From Callorhinus ursinus (Eukaryota; Chordata; Mammalia; Carnivora; Otariidae): a stretch of DNA of 64,000 nt. A program made the translations under genes and the position numbers. How positions within the stretch are numbered: the stretch's first letter is position 1; each line of letters starts with the position of its first letter. Below are positions 47,253 to 58,391 of this stretch, one piece after another. The notes under the pieces were generated by a model that saw nothing but the letters and a program-made list of their open reading frames with translations, did no database searches and was not told the DNA's origin. The stretch spans positions 4,847,399-4,911,398 of the forward strand of contig NW_020313044.1 of assembly GCF_003265705.1 (NCBI RefSeq), given 5' to 3'.

Positions 47253-47294
47253 AGGAAAGATGCAGGAAATAAGATTTCTGTAAAGTCCTGTCCA
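47253..47294 (+). repeat. Right 42-bp direct repeat flanking copy A
   Basis: It is identical to 46,933-46,974. Downstream sequence (AGATTTTTACCCCC) then continues the original locus. Confidence 0.95.
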
Positions 47295-47649
47295 AGATTT
47301 TTACCCCCATCCCAGTCAGTCCCCCTCTTACTTGACTGCCTTCTTTCCTACCTTCGTTCAGAACTTGAGCTGCCAGTGCAGTCCACTTCTGTAACCCAGA
47401 AAGCAGACAAAGCCCACCCCCTTGCCTTCCCAGCCACAGCCATGGCCTGTCACTCAAGCAAAGACTATGTGTGAACTTTATCATTCCTGTTAAAGAAATC
47501 AGGGACTTGTCTAGTTGACCCCTGCAGTAACTCTGCCCAAACTTTTATTGAATTTTATGGATAGAACCATGGGAATGCAGATAGGATTGTTCCAGACTTT
47601 CCACCCACCCCACTTAAGAAGTACCAGGTGTGCCTTCCATTCTCGTTGA

Positions 47650-47705
47650 CTTGATGTGTGTGTGTGTGTGTGCGCGCGCCTGCATGTGCACGTGTGCATG
47701 TGTGA
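47650..47705 (+). repeat. (TG)n(CG)n microsatellite
   Basis: GATGTGTGTGTGTGTGTGTG runs into CGCGCGCCTGCATGTGCACG, a long alternating tract with Z-DNA potential. Confidence 0.9.
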
Positions 47706-48120
47706 CCTGAACCTGTGTAGGCGTGAGAGAGCATCTGGTGGCTCGCATGGATCTCCCAAGCAGTTGGGACCAAGCCCTCACTTGCTGAAGCTTTTAGCCA
47801 CTTCCGGTGGAGAAATGCTCCTGTGCCCGGGCAGTACCTGGGAGGGCCCAGGATGGAAGGTGATGCACTCAGCGGAGTGCTGCCTGAAACTGCTGCAAGA
47901 GCTGGTCTTCAAGTGAAGCGGGGCTTGCTGAGTGGCATGACCCTCCTAATATCATTACATGCCGGGGCCTGTCGGCTGCTATCCTCACAGCCACACAGAG
48001 AGACCGTATTTCCTCACAGGAAGCCCCTCCAGCCTGAGAGGAGGGAAGGAAGAGGGGATTACCTTGCCTCACCCTTGGACCTGCCCAAAGCTCAGTATAC
48101 GGTTGAGACCTCGGGTATTC

Positions 48121-48403
48121 AGGGGTGGGCTACTGAGAGAACATTCCCGGCCAACAGGTGCCTGCCAGGGAAGGTCTTTGTGAAGGGTAACTAAGTGATA
48201 GAAAACAATGGTATTTCACTTGCTCTGGTTTTGAAAGTAGATTCCAGCACTTTTTTTTTTTTTTTTTGAGATTTTATTTATTTGACAAAGAGAGAGCAGG
48301 AGAGCACAGGCAGGGTGAGTGGCAGAGGGAGGGGGAGTGGGAGAGGGAGAAGCAGGCTTCCTGCTGAGCAAGGAGCCTGATGTGGGGCTCAATCCCAGGA
48401 CCC
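48121..48403 (+). repeat. Source segment of the local duplication (copy B)
   Basis: It is the complete version, with a whole SINE that keeps its own target duplication, which argues that B is the template. Three mismatches are seen in the first ~128 bp compared with copy A. Confidence 0.9.
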
Positions 48404-48462
48404 TGGGATCCTGACCTGAGCCAAAGGCAGATGCTTAACCAACTGAGCCACCCAGGCACCCC
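48250..48462 (-). mobile_element. Can-SINE, full length, source copy of a duplication
   Basis: It is complete with an 11-bp target duplication, AGATTCCAGCA, at 48,239-48,249 and 48,463-48,473. Its tail-side part was copied to 47,107-47,252. Confidence 0.95.
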
Positions 48463-48824
48463 AGATTCCAGCATTTTAATTCATTCTTCCAACTTTGTAG
48501 CATGCAAAATGTAATACAAATGTGAATAAGACAGTCTCTGTCTTAAGGGAACCTGTTAGAAAGGCAGAATCCCAGGGCTCATCCCAGCTTACTGAAGCAG
48601 AGTTGGCATTGTCACAGGTCTATAATATCTCCAGGTCTCCTGGTGCTTCGCATGCCCGTTCGAGTCCGCATGTTCTGCCCCTCCTGATTCCTCCACCTGT
48701 AACATACATCATTCGTTGATCAAATAATTGTTCCACTAACTACATATTTGAGTTGGCACCTGTGATGAAGTCTCTTTGTCATCCCTGTTGGAGTAGGAGT
48801 GAATTCAATAAGAAATAATTTCAG

Positions 48825-49027
48825 GGCGCCTGGGTGGCTCAGTTGGTTGAGCGACTGCCTTCGGCTCAGGTCATGATCCTGGAGTCCCGGGATCGAGTCC
48901 CGCATCGCGCTCCTTGCTCAGCGGGGAGTCTGCTTCTCCCTCTGACCCTCCCTCCTCTCATGTGCTCTCTCTCTCTCTCTCTCTCTCATTCTCTCTCTCA
49001 AATAAATAAATAAAATCTTAAAAAAAA
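48825..49027 (+). mobile_element. Can-SINE, full length
   Basis: The 15-bp target duplication AAGAAATAATTTCAG is exact at 48,810-48,824 and 49,028-49,042. It has a long CT tract before the tail. Confidence 0.96.
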
Positions 49028-49084
49028 AAGAAATAATTTCAGTACAGTGTGATAAGTCTGCTAAGTGAGGTATAGGCTATGGGC

Positions 49085-49345
49085 TACAGACCTTTTTCAT
49101 TCTCTTGATAAATTTTTGCTGTATACCGTGTGCCTGGGGCTCTGCTAGCAGAGGGGTGTAGTGTAAGGTCAGACAAGCTTCCTGCTCTGAGGAGCTTAAA
49201 TCCCATGGGGAGAGCGGGTGATAAGCAGTAAAGAAACATACAAACAAGGTAACTACCCATGGTGATAAAATGCTTTGCAGGGAATAAATGGGGTGATAGG
49301 AGAGAGTGATGGTACATAGGTTAGTCGGGGAGTTGAGGATCACGG
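49085..49345 (-). mobile_element. Antisense L2 3' end
   Basis: GTGTGCCTGGGGCTCTGCTA, CAAGCTTCCTGCTCTGAGGA and GCGGGTGATAAGCAGTAAAG identify the element. Confidence 0.6.
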
Positions 49346-49677
49346 GAGATAACTCTTGGACAGCACATGAAAGGCACTTGATAAGGTTATTATTCTTCCT
49401 ACAACAGTGAACATTTTGTCTGCTGCCTCCTGGTTTTTAATTTGCAGCAATACATGATGGACTTCTGTCCCCAAACCAAATGTCTCTTTCCTTGGTGTGT
49501 GTGCGGCAGCCTAACATATGTCTGACCACAGTGATGGTCCATGGGCTTCCCAACCTCTTATCACAGAGTCTACGTATGCTGTCTTCTCTGCCCAAAACAG
49601 GATTCTGAACTGAGCAGATAGAATTTCAGATCCCTCCAGTACTCCTCCAGGCCCTGAAATCAGCTCTCTCCTAGAGT

Positions 49678-49768
49678 GATGCTTGAGTCAGCCCAGCTCT
49701 CTGCTTTGGAGAAAGCATGCTTGAGTCTCTGATGCTTGAGTCAGCCCAGCTCTCTGCTTTGGAGAAAG
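49678..49768 (+). repeat. Tandem duplication, 53-bp period
   Basis: A 38-bp unit beginning GATGCTTGAGTCAGCCCAGC occurs at 49,678-49,715 and again, identically, at 49,731-49,768. Confidence 0.95.
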
Positions 49769-50289
49769 GACATCTTTTCCTTTCATGACATTCCCATCCT
49801 ATCTTCCCTTGGAATCTGATTCCATACTGCCTTTTGAGTTGCACACACATCTCACTTGACCATCTTTCTAGCCATACCTGATCACACTAGTGCCTGTGAG
49901 TCTCTCTCTTCCCTGATCTATGTGAGTAGGAGTTGAGTGCTTGCTCTTTGTCACGTCCTGTGCTTGGTGCATGGAGTAAGTCCATGGGTGAAAGGACGCA
50001 GTCCCCGCCCCTGTAGTGCAGGCAAGTAGACTAAGACTCCATTTACTGCGTCAATCACAACAAAGGAAAATGCCCTCAGGACCTATGCTTGGAAGGAGAC
50101 AGGTGCTTGGTACCTTGACCTCAACTCAGTAAAGAGGGGCAGAGAAGCAGCGTCTGCAAAGGCAAGGGGAAAAAAAAGGGTGAAAGCCTCTTGGGAGCAT
50201 GGGAGATCCCTGTCTGCATGCCTTATGGTTCCCCACATAGCCTGGCTGCTTCCCCCCACTTCTAGCCTCTGTGGTCAGATTCAACAATC

Positions 50290-51075
50290 ATTCTCAAACC
50301 TCGTCTTATTTGACCTATCAGCAGCATTTGGCACAATTAATCATACCCTTCTCCTTGAAAAGGTTTTTTTGTTTATTGCTTGACTCCCTGGACACCGTGC
50401 TTTCCTGATGGTCTTCCTTCCTGCCTATCAACTCCTTTTCCGAGCTTCCCTGTCACAATGTCCCAGGCTTTTGTCTTTGGATCTCTTCTCTCTTTCCTCA
50501 CGCTAGCTGTAAATACCACCTCTAAGTTTATCCTCTCCAGCTCTGACCTGTCGCCTGTCAGACTCATGTATCCATTTACCCGCTTGGCACTCCTCCCTCA
50601 AATATTCATTAGACATCTTAAAATTAATAAGGCCCATATTAACTGTCCCTGCCGCCCAGATTTGTTCTTCCCAGTCTTCCTCCACCCCCCTAAATAGTTA
50701 TTCAAACCATAAACCTTGGAATCACCCTTGACCTCTCTCCTCCGATCCACTCGCATTCAGTGCTTTAGCGAATCCTGTCTGCTCACCCTTTGTGTGTATC
50801 TGTGATCTTTGCACTTCTCACCACCTCCATTGCTACTCTTGGTCTAAACCACCACTGTCTCTTGCCCAGACCATGTGGTCAGCTCCTAACTGTGCTTCTG
50901 CTACTGGCCCTGCTGTTCTCAACATGGCAGCCCACATGGTCCTTCTCCAGTAGAGTCAGGTCATGCCACTCTCAGCTTAAAACCCTTCAAAAGCTGTACC
51001 ATGTCACTAGAATAAAAGCCAAAGTCTTTACAGTGACCCATTTCCTCATTACCTTATACATGGTTCTAATGTGTA
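50290..51075 (+). mobile_element. Sense L2 coding-region relic
   Basis: GACCTATCAGCAGCATTTGG, CACAATTAATCATACCCTTC, CTCTCCAGCTCTGACCTGTC and AGGTCATGCCACTCTCAG with AAAACCCTTCAAAAGC follow the order of the L2 reverse-transcriptase C-terminal coding region. Frames are broken. Partial open stretches (for example 50,380-50,697) are remnants of this ORF and not a cellular gene. Confidence 0.72.
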
Positions 51076-51285
51076 TAGTGTCTCTTCTCTTCCACGCATT
51101 CTTAGAAAATGTGTGTAGTTAATTTATGTGCAAGTTTCTCAAACTTTTAATTCTATAATTATATTTTAATATATAAGTGGTATTGTTATAGATGTCATTC
51201 TGATTCTTTTTTCACTCAGCTCAATGTTTTTAGTTTTGTCTTTTTGCCAATGTATGATAATACAACCAGCTACACACATGAGATA

Positions 51286-51350
51286 AAGAATTAATTAAAT
51301 TAAATTAATTTAATTTAATTTAATTCAATTAATAATTGAATTAAAAAGGA
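51286..51350 (+). repeat. AT-rich palindrome
   Basis: A (TTAAT)-type sequence reads AATTAATTAAATTAAATTAA then TTTAATTTAATTTAATTC, then AATTAATAATTGAATTAA. The two halves are near-complementary and could form a hairpin or cruciform. Confidence 0.8.
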
Positions 51351-51821
51351 GAAATGAAAGGAAATTAGTGTATAATAAAAGATGTAATTTGATATATAAA
51401 TGCACAGGCACAGATATACTGGAAGACATAATGAAATATGCGCTTTTAAGGAAAAACTTTGGATTTAAGAGAAGAAAAGATTTAAGTACTGTTGTGCAAA
51501 CTTTCTGTAAAGCTCTTGGTATTTTCAAGTAAAAGCTAAACAGATACTATGTGACAAACTATTTTCCCATGCAAATGTTTGGCAAGACATTTGACAGTTC
51601 TACAGAGCATTGTATGTGTGTGTGTTTCCTGTGCATTGTGGGACCTCTAGTGTTCCTGCCCTATTCCCAACTGTGACAAACAAAAGGGCCCCCACAGGTG
51701 TTCAGAATGGCTCCTGGAGATGGATCACAGACCTAAATCTAAAGCCTAAAACCATAACATTTCTAGAAGAAAACATAGGAGAAAAATATTTATGACGTTT
51801 GTTTAGGCAAAAAAGTCTCAG

Positions 51822-51858
51822 ATGCAACACTATGAGCCATAAACACTATGAGCCATAA
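51822..51858 (+). repeat. Short tandem duplication in L1
   Basis: ACACTATGAGCCATAA occurs twice in immediate succession within the L1 fragment. Confidence 0.9.
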
Positions 51859-52302
51859 AACCAGAAATGGATAAATTGGACTTCACCAAAACTAAAAACT
51901 TTTGCTTTTCAAAAGGCACTGACAAGAGAATGAAGGGATAAGCCACAGAGTAGGAGAAACTATTTGCAAAGCATACTTCTGTTGAAGGACTTGTATCTAG
52001 AATATATAAAGAACTCTTAAAACCGAGTAATAAGAAAACAACCGAATTTTAAAAAACAAATGACGTGAAAAGACACTTCATCAAAGATGTATGGGTAGTA
52101 AATAAGCACGAGAAGATGTTCAACAGCATTAGTCATTAGGGAAATGGAAATTAAAACTGCAGTGAGATACCACCAGCGCCTGTTGGAATGGCTGCCGGTG
52201 GAAAGACTGACCGTATACTAAGAGTTGGTGAAGATGTGGGTTCCAGAATTCTGACAAACTGTTAGTGAGAAGGTAAAAAGGCACAGCCACTTTGGAAAGT
52301 AT

Positions 52303-52479
52303 TAAATTTATTTATTTGAGAGAGAGCGAGCGAGAGCGAGCATGAGTGGGGGGAGGGGCGGAGGGAGAAGCAAATTCCCCATTGAGCAGGGAGCCAGATA
52401 TGGGGCTTGATTCTGGGACTCCAGGATCATGACCTGAGCCAGAGGCAGTGGCTTAACCGATTAAGCCACCCAGGTGCCC
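52303..52479 (-). mobile_element. Can-SINE inside an L1 3' fragment
   Basis: It interrupts L1 sequence between CTTTGGAAAGT and AGTTTGGTAGTTTCC. The (GAGC)n-rich body and degraded tail suggest moderate age. Confidence 0.93.
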
Positions 52480-52619
52480 CAGTTTGGTAGTTTCCTACAA
52501 AGTTAAGCATCTGTCTCCTATGTGATCTAGCCATTGCTTTCCTAGGTGTTCACCCAAGAGAAAAGCAAGCAAGCAAGCTGAATCGTATACAGATATTCAT
52601 AGCATGATTATTTGTAATA

Positions 52620-53027
52620 TAGTTGACCCTTGAACATCATGGGCTTGAACTTCATGGGTCCAACTAGATGTGGATTTTTTTTAAGATATTGTATGAAACA
52701 TGGATTTTTAAAATTAAATTAACATGGATTAATTAAATATGGATTTTTAAAGAAACTGTTTTAAGATAAAATACAGTATAGTACGGTAAATGTGTTTTCC
52801 CCTAAGATCTTCTTAACCTTTTTTCTCTAGCTTACTTTATTGTAAGAATTATAGCATATAATACATATAACATGCAAAATACTTACTTGTCAATTGTTCG
52901 TGTTATCGGTAAGGCTATGGTCAGTTATTTGTAATTAAGGTCTTGGGGAATCACAAGTTATACGCAGATTTGTGACTGTGAGGGGATTGGCACCCGCAAC
53001 CCCTGCATTGTTCAATGGTCAACTGTA
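52620..53027 (+). mobile_element. Tigger-type MITE with terminal inverted repeats, inside L1
   Basis: It starts TAGTTGACCCTTGAACATC, and its end (TTCAATGGTCAACTGTA) is the inverted counterpart, next to TA target sites. Internal motifs such as TTCTCTAGCTTACTTTATTG and GGATTGGCACCCGCAACCC match the MER8/MER2 group of Tigger-derived elements as I recall them. It is non-coding and interrupts an L1 3' fragment. Confidence 0.8.
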
Positions 53028-53369
53028 GTCAAAACTGTAGTAAAACCCAGAAACGATGCAAATGTTCATTTAGTTGAAGGGATAAATTGTAATACATCCA
53101 AAATTCCCATGGAGAGGTATTTCCCCTCTGACAACCTAAAGTCCAAATTTCTGAACTTCATGTTCAAGGCCTTTCAAAAGCAATTTTCATTTCACTTTCT
53201 CTCCTGACGTTTCCCCACTAGATGCCCTTTACATTGAGTCCTCTAAGTTCCCTGAATACTCTGCATGGCTTTAAAGGTGAAGCTTTACAACTGTAGTTAT
53301 TAAGTCTTGGTTACCCTGTCCTTTATTTTAGGTTTGTTTGTTTGTGTGTGTGTTTGTTTTAGATGATCT

Positions 53370-53465
53370 ATCTATCTATCTGATCTCTACACCCAATGAG
53401 GGCTTCAACTCATGACTCTCAGATCAAGAGTCATGCTCCACTGACTGAGTCATCCAGGCACCCCT
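53370..53465 (-). mobile_element. Short-type Can-SINE
   Basis: It begins in an (ATCT)n repeat and ends CATCCAGGCACCCC. It lies between fragments of older sequence. Confidence 0.8.
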
Positions 53466-53730
53466 ATTTTGGCTTTCTTATCCTGTCAAACTCCTACTGA
53501 AGGCACGTCCATATCCTCCAGAGTTAGATGCTCCTTGACTTAAACCTAGCAGAACTCCTAAATAGGATGTAGAATTCATTTATGAGTATGTCTGCCCACC
53601 AAATTGTCATTTCCTCAAGGGCAGGAAATGAGACTAGGTCTTTTGGTTTTTTAATCCTTTGCACTTAGTATAGAGCTTAGTAGACCACAGGTACTTGGAT
53701 GAATAAATGAGTGAAAGAATGAATTGGTGT
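53465..53730 (+). mobile_element. Sense L2 3' end
   Basis: TTGTCATTTCCTCAAGGGCA, TTAATCCTTTGCACTTAG and ACAGGTACTTGGATGAATAA fit the L2 3' terminal region, ending in the diagnostic (TGAATGAA)-like tail. Confidence 0.65.
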
Positions 53731-53889
53731 TCAGTTCTGTGTTTTACTATTGAAAATAGTAGTCTTAGCAGCTGGGATGGTTTTAAATGTGAGTGGGATC
53801 TTTCATTTAACTGAGGAGAAGCTCCATTTCAGCACCAGTACCAAAAGTTGTAACCCTAATCATCTCATAGTCACTAGGACACATACCAG

Positions 53890-54200
53890 AGATTTTTATA
53901 ATGTATATAACTATTGCAGCACCAAAAATAGTAACCACCCAAATGTTCTTCAACAAGGAACTGATTAAATAAATCTCAGTTTCATATAATGCAGTTCTTT
54001 GTGTTGGTTAAAAAAACTCCAGTCTTTTCAAACGAATGTGGAGATATGTCAATAAATACAATTTTGAATAAAAAGTTTCAAAACTGTAGAATAGGATCCT
54101 GATTTTGAGAAAGAAAACTGTGCGTATAGATCTATATATATACTATGTTAGTTTGTATTTAGGAAAATCTGGAAAGATATTCACTCAGGAAGTTGGGACA
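53890..54200 (+). mobile_element. Old L1/HAL1-like 3' fragment
   Basis: CCACCCAAATGTTCTTCAAC, CAAGGAACTGATTAAATAAA and GGAAAGATATTCACTCAG resemble the 3' region of old L1 or HAL1 copies. The precise family is uncertain. Confidence 0.55.
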
Positions 54201-54394
54201 TGATGGGAAATTTTGTTCTTTTTTTTTTCCTTTTAACTTTATGTGCTTCAGTATTATTTGAATTTGTTATGAGCATGGATTGTTTTAATAATTAAAAAAC
54301 CCACACAGATTAAAAATATATACCCGACCAGTAAGACTTACTGTTATGAATTTATTTCATGTAACTCCAACCTTTAATTCTTAGGATAATTTTT

Positions 54395-54573
54395 TTAAGG
54401 TTTTATTTATTTATTTGACAGAGAGAGCATGAGCTAGGGGAAGGGCAGAGGGAGAGGGAGAAGCAGGCTCCCTGCTGAGCAGGGATCCTGATGTAGGACT
54501 CGCTCCCAGGACCCTGGGATCATGACCTGAGCCAAAGGCAGATGCTTAACCGACTGAGCCACCCAGGTACCTC
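54395..54573 (-). mobile_element. Can-SINE
   Basis: The target duplication AATTCTTAGG(A/G)TAATTTT lies at about 54,376-54,394 and 54,574-54,591, with one mismatch. Confidence 0.94.
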
Positions 54574-54834
54574 AATTCTTAGGGTAATTTTAACATTTTA
54601 GATTTATATAGCATCTTCCTAAATTGCAAGCTGTATTACCCTGTGATCTTATTTTCACCTTCAGATATCTTTTTGGGGAGGTGGCATGAGGAGGGAACTC
54701 CAGGGCAGGAAGAGTGGATGCCATATCCAGTTGGAGTGTGGCCGGCGGTTTCCTTCTGTTCCTAGCCCAGGGTGCTCTTTAGGAAGGCTCAGCTACCACC
54801 TGAATGAATTAGAATGATCTAACTCCTTCATTTG

Positions 54835-55060
54835 GGTAAGCGCACGGGCTTTGCAGTCACAGAACTTTTTTGACTTCTGGTTTTGCTGCCTGTTAGCTGT
54901 GTGACCTTGGCCAAGGATCTTACTAGCTTTGAGTTAGGTTTCCTCCTCTGCAGCATCAGGATGCTGGTGGTATATGTGTTCTAGGGTGGTGGTGAGGCTT
55001 GGGTGTGAAGTGTCGCAAACAAAAGTGGTACTTAACGAAGGTTTGCTTTTGTTACTCTGG
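54835..55060 (+). repeat. MIR
   Basis: GGTTTTGCTGCCTGTTAGCT and GTGTGACCTTGGCCAAGGAT are sense MIR motifs. Confidence 0.75.
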
Positions 55061-55145
55061 TTACTGTGGTGAAGGAAAAATCCAGCGCCTGAGAGAAATG
55101 AGGCTAGATCAAAGGAAAGCAAATGATGAAAAGGACAATTTTTAA

Positions 55146-55323
55146 ATGTATTTATTTGAGAGAGAGAGTGTGTGTGTGTGAGTGCTAGCAGGGTGAGGGG
55201 CAGAGGGGCATGGAGAAAGAGAATGGAGCCTGATGCAGGACCCGATCCCAGGACACTGAGATCATGACCTGAGACTAAATCAAGAGTCTGCTGCTTAATC
55301 AACTGAACCAGACAGGTGCCCCC
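55146..55323 (-). mobile_element. Diverged Can-SINE
   Basis: The 17-bp target duplication AAAAGGACAATTTTTAA is exact at 55,129-55,145 and 55,324-55,340, although the body is quite diverged. Confidence 0.94.
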
Positions 55324-55408
55324 AAAAGGACAATTTTTAATATAGGTTGAAGATATAACTTGATTTACCAGTTACTCTTCCCTGCCTTTTTAAAAATTAA
55401 GCCTTTGC

Positions 55409-55604
55409 AGGGTACCTGGATGACTCAGTCATTTAAGCATCCGCCTTCCATTTAGGTCATGATCTTGGGGTCCTGGGATCAGGCCCCACATCAGGCTCTC
55501 TGCCCAGCGGGGAGTCAGCTTCTCCCTCTCCATCTGTGTTCTCTCTCACTCTCTCTGAAATAAATAAACAATAGTAAAAACAAAACAAAACAAAACAACT
55601 AAGT
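55409..55604 (+). mobile_element. Can-SINE
   Basis: The 17-bp target duplication AAAAATTAAGCCTTTGC is exact at 55,392-55,408 and 55,605-55,621. The tail has (CAAAA)n. Confidence 0.95.
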
Positions 55605-55624
55605 AAAAATTAAGCCTTTGCTGA

Positions 55625-56280
55625 GTGCCAGCAGATGCATCACTGCTAGCTCAGTAGGAATTGTAGGAAGGCCCGGAGCAAATACTTTGCAGTGTGAGCC
55701 AAGTGGAGAGAATTGCATGGACTGTTGAAAAGCATTTATAGGCCAAGAGGCTTGGAAACCGTCTCTGCAGTGCTGCAGTGACCCAGGAATCCAGGCCCAC
55801 TCCTGTGCACCCAGTGGGGTGACTGGTTAGCCAAATGTAGTGGTGGGACCAGTGCACTAGCCCTGGGGCTAAAAGCTCTGTGAATTCCCAGGCATGGTCA
55901 AGCTTTCCACTGGGCTCCTGGTAGCTAGAACATCTCTGTGACTCAAAGTGCTTCTGATAAATGATCCTGAGCTGCTCTGTCTGCCTGGCAGAACCATCCC
56001 AGCCTGCTGTCACCTTGGGGACAGAAGAGATGAATAAGGAGAGGCAGTTGACATGCCGTTCATGTGGTGGTGCCCCTAGTGCTCCTTGGGTCTTGCTGCC
56101 CTATTCCTGGGTCTCTTGGGATGGCTGGCAGGTGCAGGTAGAGGGCCTTCTCACCCAACCTTCACAACTGTGTGAGGCTGTGTGGCTCCATGACTGTGGT
56201 AGGGGCCAGCAAAGTGTTGGCTAATATAGGCCCCTCTTAAGAGAAGTGTTTCGTTTGTTCTATGTCATGTTTGCAAAAGT
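55625..56280. other. Unique sequence, nothing recognised
   Basis: A 120-codon minus frame at 55,651-56,013 has no domain I know and no splice context. Confidence 0.5.
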
Positions 56281-56284
56281 GATG

Positions 56285-56640
56285 ATGGTAATAGCTAAAA
56301 TTTACATAATGTTTACTGTGTACCGGGCACTGTTACAATTGCATATATATTTTACATATTTATACATAGAATTGCTATATAAATATCTATACATTATATA
56401 ACAAATTGTATGTTAAAATTTATATATATCCTTTATTCCTCACAGTAGCCCTATGAAATCGGCACTAGTATTACCTCTCATGGTAGCGGTTTTTCATATG
56501 GGAAACATGAGGCATGAAGTGGTTTAGTAAATTGTCCAAGGTCATATGCAGGTAAATGGCAGAACTGGGACTCAAAACACAGCTGCCCTGGTTCCAGACC
56601 CCAAGCTCCTGTTATTACTCTATTGCATCTCAATTTGTTT
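56285..56640 (-). repeat. MIR, with AT-rich insertion
   Basis: GTGTACCGGGCACTGTTACA and TTGTCCAAGGTCATATGCAG flank a stretch of (TATA)-rich sequence near 56,340-56,430. Confidence 0.75.
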
Positions 56641-57280
56641 GAACCCGTATTTCAAAACTGGGAAAATCTGGAGGGCTGACTTCTGTTGACATATCAGAAG
56701 AACTGAGGACATGGGGCTGCGTCCTCTTGTGGTAACAATTGACTGGTGACCTGTAACAATTGACTGCATTACCTCTGTCCCCACCCGCCCATCTCAGGCC
56801 CAACTCTGAGTCCTAGTCTCTTGGCCCAGCTCCTATATTTATTTGTACCTGCAGACACTTTCATTTTCAACCCCCAGCTTAAGGTTGTATAGAGTCACAG
56901 ATAGGGGTATTTATAAAAATATCAGGCACTTTTCCTCCGAGATAGGGACTGTTTTCATCGCCATTTTCTGTGTGAGGTCCTTGCAGCGTGGAGAGGGCAA
57001 ATACTCAGGTGAAGTAATGCAGACAGGGTTTGAGATTTGCCTCGCCTGGGGTCTGTGCTTTGGTGACTGTATTATGCTTCCTCCCCTTAGAGTTCCACCT
57101 TGTTAGAGATTCTGTGGTAAAGTTGATAATTAGAGCAGAAGAAATTGCAGAAGAACTAAGTATGAAAAAGTCAGCCTAATAGCCCGTGTTTGTTTTTGTC
57201 TGTACACAGAGTGAACAGCTACAGAACATAATCATTTCTCTGGACCTATTTGTTGAGTGGAGAATAGATCAGAAAGAGTT

Positions 57281-57384
57281 TGTTTGTTTGTTTGAAGTAA
57301 GCTGTATGCCCAGCGTGGAGCTTGAACTCAAAACCCCAAGATCAGGAGTTTTGTGCTGTACTGACTGAGCCAGCCAGGCACCCC
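57281..57384 (-). mobile_element. Short-type Can-SINE
   Basis: The target duplication AGAAAGAGTT flanks it (near 57,271 and 57,386). A (GTTT)n tail is followed by TATGCCCAGCGTGGAGCTTG. Confidence 0.88.
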
Positions 57385-58185
57385 AGAAAGAGTTATTCTT
57401 GAAGAGAGAAATCTGAGAACATTTCAAAAAATGAATTGGCATCTAGTATATGTTTAAAATTTTTTAATTTACTGAACCTTTCCCCCCCTTTATTATTGGA
57501 CAAAATGGCCTTTTTCTAGCCAGGTATCACCGATGAATTTTTTTTTTTGTAAGAAAATGAAACAATAAAAACAAAAGCAAAAACAAACAAACAAAAACAA
57601 TCCTGGCCCATTTCTCAAGAAAGTTTATTTTAAAGTTCCCAGAATTCTCTTTAAGTGGTTTGAGATTTGGAGCCTAGTGATAGCAAGCACAGCTGAGAAA
57701 TGAAGTTTTGGCCTGGTTATTGTCTAACCAGGTGGGCTGGGGTCCTTGAACTTTAAGAAGCTTTTGTGTTTCCAGCTGTACCCGGGGATTAGTGGCTTAG
57801 TCCCACCTCATGGGAGCAAGTTTTATTGTTACCTCCTCTAAGGCTGAAACCATAATGCCATGGTTTTTTACACAACACCATCTGCTTCAGGATCTCAACA
57901 TGCTTACTTAGAGTCCCCCCACGCCACCCCCGAGTCCCTCTCTCCAAATAAGTCCAGTATCTGGAAGAGTGAATTTACTTTGGACGTAGCAATAGATGTG
58001 CATGATAATGTGTAAAATGCAATCGGTTGGTTATCAATCAGTTATATGGTCATTGAGCATCTCATACAGGCCAGGCATTGTGCGAGAGTTTGCAGCAGAA
58101 AGAAAGATAATCAAAATGTGGTTCCTACCTTGGGGGTCCTGGCTGGACAGGTCAGACAAAAGCATACAAAAGGTATGATAGCCTT

Positions 58186-58391
58186 GGGGCACCTGGGTGG
58201 CTCAGTCAGTTGGGCGTCTCCCTTCGGCTCAGGTCATGATCCCAGGGTCCTGGGATCAAGCCCCACATCGGGCTCCCTGCTTGGTGGGAGGCCTGCTTCT
58301 CCCTCTCCCACTCACCCTGCTTGTGTTCCCTCTCTTGCTGTGTCTCTCTCTGTCAAATAAATAAATAAAATCTTAAAAAAAAAAAAAAAAA
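58186..58391 (+). mobile_element. Can-SINE
   Basis: The target duplication AAGGTATGATAGCC recurs after the tail as AAAGTATGACAGCC. Sequence similar to an L2 3' end lies to its left. Confidence 0.94.

Larger units (their letters stand above)
51680..53103 (+). mobile_element. L1 3' fragment broken by a SINE and a DNA transposon
   Basis: L1 pieces occupy 51,680-52,302, 52,480-52,619 and 53,028-53,103. Landmarks include GGACTTCACCAAAACTAAAA, TCAAAAGGCACTGACAAGAG and GGAAATTAAAACTGCAGTGA. Reading the insertions out restores one continuous element, showing the L1 is the oldest layer. Confidence 0.83.

Noticed and set aside
46974..48403. Simple assembly artefact for the duplicated segment
   Set aside because: The copies differ at several positions and have distinct flanks, so a plain collapse or duplication error is unlikely, though long reads would settle it.
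50380..50697. 105-codon plus frame as a cellular gene
   Set aside because: It is a decayed piece of an L2 reverse-transcriptase region.
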